A DNA stretch of 64,000 nt from an uncultured Bacteroidales bacterium. Its GTDB lineage: Bacteria > Bacteroidota > Bacteroidia > Bacteroidales > Bacteroidaceae. Position 1 is the stretch's first letter. Every line of letters starts with the position of its first letter. Positions 59,280 to 64,000 of this stretch are shown piece after piece. A program made the position numbers and the translations under genes. The notes under the pieces were generated by a model. It searched no databases and was not told where the DNA came from. It saw nothing but the letters and a program-made list of their open reading frames with translations. The DNA lies in assembly GCA_902787555.1 (NCBI GenBank), contig CADAGO010000004.1:112680-176679 (forward strand), given 5' to 3'.

Positions 59280-61955
59280 ATGGTACGATTAGCAAGTTTG
59301 CTTTTAAGCGCTTTAACGTTCTGCCTGGCGCAGGCACAGAATGCTTTGCCTTTTGGGAATTGGATAAACAAACCCGACCTATTGCGCATCATTGAGAATC
59401 AGGTAGCATCCCGCCCCGACCAATTGCGCATTCTCAAGAATCAAGTGGGGTACTACCCCGATCAGGAGAAGTATATCGTGTTAGAGGGTGAACCCCTCCC
59501 TTGGTACGTCAAGGTGCCCGACAATTACATGTTTCCTGATAGCAAGGTTAAGTGGCCCAAGGGTAAGACGCTGCCTTTGAGAAATGTACGTCCGATTGCC
59601 TCGCCTCTGTCGGGCAAGATGCGGTACATTGCTATTCTTGACAATGCAATGACACCCGGACGCTATCAACTCGTTTATGGCGACCAGACGACTGACATCC
59701 TGGTGTCCGAACGTCCTTATCGCGACATCGCCAAGGCCTCGCTGCGTCTGTTCTACCTCATCCGCTCGGGTGTGCCCATCGAACGGGGTGGGGCATACAA
59801 CCGTCCGCTCGGTCATCCTGACACGCAGGTGCTCGTCCATCCATCGGCAGCTACTGAGAAGCGTCCGGCAGGTACCGTCATCAGTTCGCCCTACGGCTGG
59901 TACGATGCCGGCGACTACAACAAGTATGTGGTCAACTCCGCGTTCAGCATCGGCCTGATGTTCGCTGCTTACGAACAGCTCACCGACTATTTCGCAACCC
60001 TCGACACCGACATCCCTGAGAGCGGCAACCAGACGCCCGACTTCCTCGACGAGATGATGTTCAACCTCCGTTGGCTCCTCACGATGCAGGACCCCGACGA
60101 CGGTGGCGTCTATCACAAGCTCACAACCCCCAACTTCGAGGCGTTCATCATGCCGACGGAGTGCAAGCAACAGCGGTACGTCGTAGCGAAGAGCATCACG
60201 GCAACGCTCGACTTCGCAGCTGTGATGGCCGATGCGGCCCGTCTGTTTGCTCCCTATCAGCGCGACTATCCCGGCTTCGTGGCTCAGGCCGAGAAGGCTG
60301 CGAAACTGGCCTACCAGTGGGCGAAGGACCATCCGCAGGCTATGTACAACCAGAACCAGCTGCGCGACCCAGCCGTGACCACTGGCACCTACAGCGATTT
60401 CAATGCGCGCGACGAATTCTTCTGGGCTGCCTCGGCGCTCTACCGCCTGACCAAAGATGTGTCGTATCTCACCGATGTGAGGCAGTACGAGCCTCGTCAG
60501 TTCTCTACGCCCTCCTGGGGAAATGTGTCGGCACTCGGAGCCTTCGAGTGGTTGGCAGAGCCGCTTGTAGGGAATGTTCAGTCGAATGACGAGATGATTA
60601 TAACGTTGAGTGACGAGTTCCATGTTCGCATGCTCAATCAGCTGACAGCCTACTGCGACGATGCCATCAAGGGTGTGGACGAGTCGTCGTTCCAGTCACC
60701 CTATGGCAACAGCGCTGGCGACTTCGGATGGGGCTGTCTGGCCGAGAAATGCTGCTGTCAAGGCTTTGCGCTGCTCTATGCCGACAAGATGCTGGGCACG
60801 GACAAATACCGTCAGTATGCCCTCATGAATGCCGACTACCTCCTGGGTCGCAATGCGACGGGCTATTGCTACGTCACCGGCTTCGGCGAGCTTAGCCCGA
60901 TGCATCCCCACCACCGCATCAGTTCGGCCGACGGTGTCGAGGCTCCTTTCCCAGGCATGTTGGTCGGAGGTCCGAACCCTGGGCAGCAGGATAAGAAGGA
61001 CATGCACAACGCCGTCTATCCTTCGAATGTTCCCGATGAGTCATACATCGACGACGAGGATTCGTATGCCTCCAACGAGATAGCCATCAACTGGAACGCC
61101 TCGCTCGTGGCCTTCCTCAGTTGGCTCGATGCCCTCGCCTTGCCCGACAATCCCGTGACCCTCAAGAGTGGCGACGTCACGATGGTAGTCGATGTTCAGC
61201 AGGGCGGAAAAGTCTTGTCGCTTCGATATGCCGACCATGAAGTCATCTCGCAGCTGCAACGCCCTGAGTGGTTCGGCAGCACGTTCTGGACCAGTCCGCA
61301 GCGTGAGTGGAATTGGCCTCCCGTACAGGAATTCGATAAGCGACCCTATGCCGTCGACCACTACGATGCCAATCACCTCGCCATCACCAGCCCCGTCTCG
61401 CAGCGTCTGGGCCTCCGCGTCAGCAAGGACTTCCGCGCCGAGAAAGACGGGAGTTTCCTCGTCACCTATTCCATCAAGAACGAAGGCACCGCTGCACGTC
61501 GTGTAGCTCCGTGGGAGATTACCCGCGTCATTAACGACGACGGCATCATCTTCTTCGATGCGCCCGTCGACAGCATCTGGCCAGCCGACCTCATGACCTT
61601 CACCAACAGTTACGGCGCCTCATGGTACAAGACCGACGAAGCACCACAGAACCGTAAGGTCAATGCCAACGCCGCCGGATGGCTCGCCTACAGCGCCGAT
61701 GGATTCCTGCTCCTAAAGCAGTTCCAGAACCTCCGTCCAGGCGAGGCCGCACCGGGCGAAGCCGAAGTGCAGGTCTACGTCAATGCAGGCAAGACCTACA
61801 TCGAACTCGAAAGCCAAGGTGCCTACACCCTCCTTCAGACAGGCGAGTCGCTCCAATGGGCCGTCCGCTGGCACCTCGCCGCCACCGGCGATGCCCCCCT
61901 TCCTTCGAAAGCCCTCATGAAGCGAGTGAAGAAACTGATGAAGGCTACAAAATGA
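59280..61955 (+). CDS. Secreted GH9 endoglucanase-like protein fused to a C-terminal mutarotase-like domain (second GH9)
   Basis: 891 aa with signal peptide (LLSALTFCLAQAQ). An Ig-like N-terminal domain (ILKNQVGYYPDQEKYIVL) precedes the GH9 core: PYGWYDAGDYNKYVVNSA (catalytic Asp), NQTPDFLDEMMFNLRWLL, LLGRNATGYCYVTGFG, SPMHPHHRISSADG and DDEDSYASNEIAINWNASLV (catalytic acid Glu in NEI). After about residue 625, roughly 260 residues resemble a beta-sandwich aldose-epimerase-type domain (LSLRYADHEVISQLQRPEWF, ITRVINDDGIIFFDAP). A tandem duplication lies after the signal peptide (PDLLRIIENQVASR / PDQLRILKNQVGYY). Confidence 0.88.
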   Translation: MVRLASLLLSALTFCLAQAQNALPFGNWINKPDLLRIIENQVASRPDQLRILKNQVGYYPDQEKYIVLEGEPLPWYVKVPDNYMFPDSKVKWPKGKTLPLRNVRPIASPLSGKMRYIAILDNAMTPGRYQLVYGDQTTDILVSERPYRDIAKASLRLFYLIRSGVPIERGGAYNRPLGHPDTQVLVHPSAATEKRPAGTVISSPYGWYDAGDYNKYVVNSAFSIGLMFAAYEQLTDYFATLDTDIPESGNQTPDFLDEMMFNLRWLLTMQDPDDGGVYHKLTTPNFEAFIMPTECKQQRYVVAKSITATLDFAAVMADAARLFAPYQRDYPGFVAQAEKAAKLAYQWAKDHPQAMYNQNQLRDPAVTTGTYSDFNARDEFFWAASALYRLTKDVSYLTDVRQYEPRQFSTPSWGNVSALGAFEWLAEPLVGNVQSNDEMIITLSDEFHVRMLNQLTAYCDDAIKGVDESSFQSPYGNSAGDFGWGCLAEKCCCQGFALLYADKMLGTDKYRQYALMNADYLLGRNATGYCYVTGFGELSPMHPHHRISSADGVEAPFPGMLVGGPNPGQQDKKDMHNAVYPSNVPDESYIDDEDSYASNEIAINWNASLVAFLSWLDALALPDNPVTLKSGDVTMVVDVQQGGKVLSLRYADHEVISQLQRPEWFGSTFWTSPQREWNWPPVQEFDKRPYAVDHYDANHLAITSPVSQRLGLRVSKDFRAEKDGSFLVTYSIKNEGTAARRVAPWEITRVINDDGIIFFDAPVDSIWPADLMTFTNSYGASWYKTDEAPQNRKVNANAAGWLAYSADGFLLLKQFQNLRPGEAAPGEAEVQVYVNAGKTYIELESQGAYTLLQTGESLQWAVRWHLAATGDAPLPSKALMKRVKKLMKATK

Positions 61956-61956
61956 A

Positions 61957-61990
61957 CAACAAAGGCAGGACTCACATCCTGCCTTTTGTT
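61957..61990 (+). terminator. Rho-independent terminator after the GH9 operon
   Basis: AACAAAGGCAGGA pairs with TCCTGCCTTTTGTT around a 6-nt loop, with the T-rich part inside the 3' arm. Confidence 0.85.
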
Positions 61991-62179
61991 CATCTTATTA
62001 AAGTTGAAAGTTGATAGTGTAAAGTGGATTGACGGGAGGTTTATCTCCTCAAAGGAGGCACGAAGTGCTTCATACAGAGAGGGGCTTGGTCTCTTAACCG
62101 AGTACAAAAGTACGACATTTGGGAGGCGTACTTTCCGCTATATGACCATTCATGCGGATTCGTGTAGATTCTTGTTGAT

Positions 62180-62368
62180 TTACGGGTCTACATCAATGCA
62201 ATAGTGGTCTGCAATCCACTTGACGACATTGGGAGGAAGTGCGCCCTTACCCTTTGGCATTCCCATGCGCCAGAGTTGTTCTTGGTAGGGCTTGATCCAG
62301 TTGCGCAGGGTTCTTGCGTCTACCCCTGCATACGCAGCTAACTGCTGTCTTGTCATTGCTTTCATCAT
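62180..62368 (-). CDS. Small HTH-like putative DNA-binding protein
   Basis: 62 aa (start at 62368 or the in-frame ATG at 62365). MTRQQLAAYAGVDARTLRNW reads as a helix-turn-helix, followed by GALPPNVVKWIADHYCIDV. Short proteins with this layout are common in Bacteroidales accessory regions and prophage-like islands; the exact family is not certain. A good promoter lies 250 bp upstream with a leader holding 9-bp inverted arrays and 22-bp direct repeats, so a structured or autoregulated leader is likely. Confidence 0.65.
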   Translation of the reverse strand: MMKAMTRQQLAAYAGVDARTLRNWIKPYQEQLWRMGMPKGKGALPPNVVKWIADHYCIDVDP

Positions 62369-62394
62369 GTATACTGATTACGTTGGGTTTGAAG

Positions 62395-62450
62395 CCTGAA
62401 TACGGGTCGTTTGCACGCTGAATCCGGGTCGTATTTACGCTGAATACGAT
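62395..62450 (-). repeat. 22-bp direct repeats in the leader of the HTH-like gene
   Basis: Two and a half copies of a 22-bp unit on the + strand: cCTGAAtaCGGGTCGTttgCAC (62395-62416), the next at 62417-62438 and a partial third at 62439-62450, all starting CTGAAT. They lie just upstream of the ATG. Confidence 0.7.
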
Positions 62451-62462
62451 GGGAGTGCAGGT

Positions 62463-62599
62463 TGCTGACATTGCTGACATTGCTGACATGTTTTTTATAA
62501 ACTTTATAATTTGTTTTTTTTATATGGTATTCTTTTCTTTCTTTTGTTTTTTATAATATAGTTTGTGAATTTGATGTCAGCATGTCAGCAATGTCAGCA
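62463..62599 (-). repeat. Inverted arrays of a 9-bp word around an AT-rich loop
   Basis: TGCTGACAT occurs three times in a row at 62463-62489. Its reverse complement ATGTCAGCA occurs three times at 62574-62582, 62582-62590 and 62591-62599. The two arms enclose 84 AT-rich bp and lie downstream of the promoter at 62622-62652, so a transcript would fold into a long hairpin. Confidence 0.8.
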
Positions 62600-62621
62600 T
62601 TCAAGGTCGTTATTTTTTCTG

Positions 62622-62652
62622 CAAAGGTACATTAAAACTTTCATCCCACCAA
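62622..62652 (-). promoter_or_regulatory. Promoter for the HTH-like gene
   Basis: Reverse-strand TTG (62652-62650), 20-bp spacer and TACCTTTG (62629-62622); reads into the inverted arrays and then the gene. Confidence 0.7.
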
Positions 62653-62681
62653 ACAATTTCCTGAAAAACCATTAACCCATT

Positions 62682-62765
62682 AAGCTACTAAGCTATTAAG
62701 CTATTAAGCTACTAAGCTACTAAGCTCAATAACCAATAACCAATAACCTATAACCCATAACCATT
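62682..62765 (+). repeat. 8-bp tandem repeat followed by AATAACC-type repeats
   Basis: Five and a half copies of AAGCTAYT (62682-62726), then several 7-bp AATAACC/TATAACC words to 62765. A shorter relative (CTAAGCAATTAAGCTAAATA, then ACCAATAACC) lies after the DUF2795 gene near 6273-6306. Confidence 0.7.
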
Positions 62766-62863
62766 ACAAATAAGCTATATCTCTAATTTCTGGGGACAAT
62801 TCTCGTGCAAACCGAATGCAGAGCCAAGCTTGTTTGAGCTATGCTGAGGTGCAGCCGAGACTC

Positions 62864-62945
62864 GCCGTGAGTTTTCGAGCGTTAGCGATAGAGATTGAAT
62901 CCGGTTTTCAGTCTCTGTTGAGACGCCAGTCTCTAAACTCACGGC
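62864..62945 (+). repeat. 82-bp hairpin-forming sequence with an 11-bp perfect terminal stem
   Basis: GCCGTGAGTTT (62864-62874) is the exact reverse complement of AAACTCACGGC (62935-62945). Inside, AGAGATTGAA and repeated GTCTCT words could pair. It lies in the 660-bp gap between the HTH-like and unknown genes; a structured RNA or a dispersed repeat is possible. No promoter was assigned. Confidence 0.5.
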
Positions 62946-63029
62946 AAAATTACGAACAAAAAAAAGTGCATCCAAATAGTTTGGACGCACATGAAACTAA
63001 TTATGAAACAAATGAAACTTTTTATAAAA

Positions 63030-63515
63030 CTATTCAGTCGGATATTGTTCCGACAAGGCTGCTTTGAAGTGATAAGCCAGTTGAAGAGCACGTTGTTTCA
63101 CACCACTCTCCTTCCACCTTTCAACGTGTAGTTTCAGGAAGCTGTTGTGAGAGAAGGCAGAGCCAATCGTACCAAGAGGACATTTATAGTCATTGCTAAG
63201 TCGGTCGAACAGTTCGGTAAACTCACTCTCAAACATCGACATATTATTAGGATACCCGAAATAATCCCTGCATACACAGAACAGCACAGCAAACGAGCTG
63301 TTACCCCAGAACATATTCAGCACTTTCCCCACTGCCTGAATCAGTTGATCCGTTGGAGGCATCACATCCTTCTTCACGGCCTGCGCCTCGTTCTTCATCA
63401 TCTGCTGCGAACCATAGTTATTGATGGTACCGTGATTCTCATAGTAGTTATTGATATTCCCGTAAAAATTGTTTACGATACCACCATTGCTTTTCTTGTT
63501 GCTGTTTTCTTTCAT
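63030..63515 (-). CDS. Unknown protein with Asn/Tyr-rich N-terminus
   Basis: 161 aa from the ATG at 63515; an ATG at 63569 would add 18 residues encoded by the leader hairpin and is less likely. After a charged start, the N-terminus is low complexity (VNNFYGNINNYYENHGTINN). The C-terminal 110 residues look helical (LIQAVGKVLNMFWGNSSFAV, FTELFDRLSNDYKCPLG). I do not recognise a family; similar Asn-rich leaders followed by a helical domain are seen in Bacteroidales accessory islands. Lies between an HTH-like and a KilA-N-like gene. Confidence 0.65.
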   Translation of the reverse strand: MKENSNKKSNGGIVNNFYGNINNYYENHGTINNYGSQQMMKNEAQAVKKDVMPPTDQLIQAVGKVLNMFWGNSSFAVLFCVCRDYFGYPNNMSMFESEFTELFDRLSNDYKCPLGTIGSAFSHNSFLKLHVERWKESGVKQRALQLAYHFKAALSEQYPTE

Positions 63516-63545
63516 AGCCAAATCTGTTCTATCAGATAAAAAAAG

Positions 63546-63626
63546 GCGAGGGCAACGTATCGTACACAATTAAAAAACCATTTCTCGAAAATTAATACCT
63601 AATTGATATACGACCGATACCCTCGC
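63546..63626 (-). promoter_or_regulatory. Long dyad upstream of the unknown gene
   Basis: GCGAGG and GTATCG (63546-63562) pair with CGATAC and CCTCGC (63615-63626), with a small bulge and a loop of about 50 nt. On the reverse strand the stem is followed by TTTTTTT, so it could terminate transcription from the right or act as an attenuator. Confidence 0.45.
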
Positions 63627-63825
63627 TGTGAATGAACACAAACGAAGGTAAGGTCACATCTCTTCCGGTATTATTATTTGGGCTTATGCCCTATCGAGAA
63701 TTGGTTTTTAAAAGAAATGCGATATAATCCGTTCTATGTTATGATTATCCTATCTGTTTCTTTATGTCAATTTTTTATTAATAACTATTCTTAATGATTA
63801 TTCTTATCTTTCTTCTGTTTAGTTC

Positions 63826-64000
63826 TTATTTTAATAAATATCTTCCTCCGCTCCCCTCCAGCACCTGCATCTGTTGGATGGCAATCTGATTGAGTTTTAC
63901 AAGCCGTTCGCCTTGAGACATACCATCGTTAATGAGTACGGCATTGATATTCTCCATATTCGAGAGGCATATAAGTTCATTGATCGTGGCATAGTCACGG
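63826..64000 (-). CDS. KilA-N-like protein, C-terminal end (partial, runs off the right edge)
   Basis: The last 58 codons are visible on the reverse strand: DYATINELICLSNMENINAV, then GMSQGERLVKLNQIAIQQMQ, ending GGRYLLK and TAA at 63828-63826. This resembles the C-terminal part of short KilA-N domain proteins of Bacteroidetes, which are phage- or island-associated putative DNA-binding proteins. The domain core lies outside the window, so the call is tentative. Confidence 0.55.
   Translation of the reverse strand, partial: RDYATINELICLSNMENINAVLINDGMSQGERLVKLNQIAIQQMQVLEGSGGRYLLK

Noticed and set aside
59481-60623. Reverse-strand open frame of 380 codons opposite the second GH9 gene
   Set aside because: Entirely antisense to a clear GH9 coding sequence in G/C-rich DNA; no family-like motif or promoter.
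62682-62765. AAGCTAYT/AATAACC tandem repeats considered as a CRISPR array
   Set aside because: Units of 7-8 bp without spacers; simple sequence repeat.

Overview
The window looks like a chromosomal segment of a Prevotella-like member of the Bacteroidales. The support is Bacteroidetes-type promoters (TTG, 19-20 bp, TAnnTTTG), ATP-type PEP carboxykinase, the outer-membrane pair TamB plus a lipoprotein TamA (TamL), secreted GH9/GH31/GH43 enzymes, and an UpxY-type (NusG-like) gene heading a capsule locus. No rRNA, tRNA or CRISPR array was seen.

Layout. 1-6.3 kb: the start of a Dcp-type peptidase, a small lipoprotein, a 0.7 kb non-coding region with a MITE-like element and other repeats, pckA, a secreted GH31 and a DUF2795 protein. 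6.3-41.4 kb: one long same-strand capsule/exopolysaccharide locus of about 34 genes with a structured leader. 41.4-53.4 kb: reverse-strand housekeeping and envelope genes (gamma-carbonic anhydrase, waaA, gltX, radA, tamL, tamB). 53.5-62 kb: two lipoproteins and a likely operon GH9-GH43-EamA-GH9. 62-64 kb: small accessory genes (HTH-like, unknown, KilA-N-like) with repeat-rich leaders.

How the capsule genes fit together. Export is predicted to use Wzc-like kinase, Wza-like lipoprotein and a Wzm/Wzt ABC transporter. Synthesis uses a WbaP/WcaJ-type initiating transferase, a WecG-type GT26, six GT2 and one GT4 enzymes, and a Wzy-like membrane protein; no Wzx flippase was recognised. Decoration genes are unusually rich: a cytidylyltransferase with two LicD-like proteins (phospho-substituents), an FrhB-like iron-sulfur protein with a pyruvyl transferase-like protein, and a 13 kb core that combines an opine-dehydrogenase-like enzyme, two sugar-transfer-type ATP-grasp proteins, three paralogous carboxylate-amine-ligase-type ATP-grasp proteins, three CapA-like proteins, a GNAT and an exported BPL_N/glutamine-amidotransferase-like protein. 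I infer a pathway that builds opine and/or amino-acid amide decorations on the glycan. This is the best candidate for an undescribed system here.

Signs of variation and decay in the locus: one CapA gene is out of frame at a T7 tract, the opine-dehydrogenase gene is preceded by an out-of-frame N-terminal segment at an A8 tract, and a four-helix-bundle gene has an in-frame stop near its start. A MITE-like element at 1.1 kb has a truncated inverted copy at 41.4 kb, so the two bracket about 40 kb including the capsule locus. All functional calls are from reading translated sequence and motifs without database searches.
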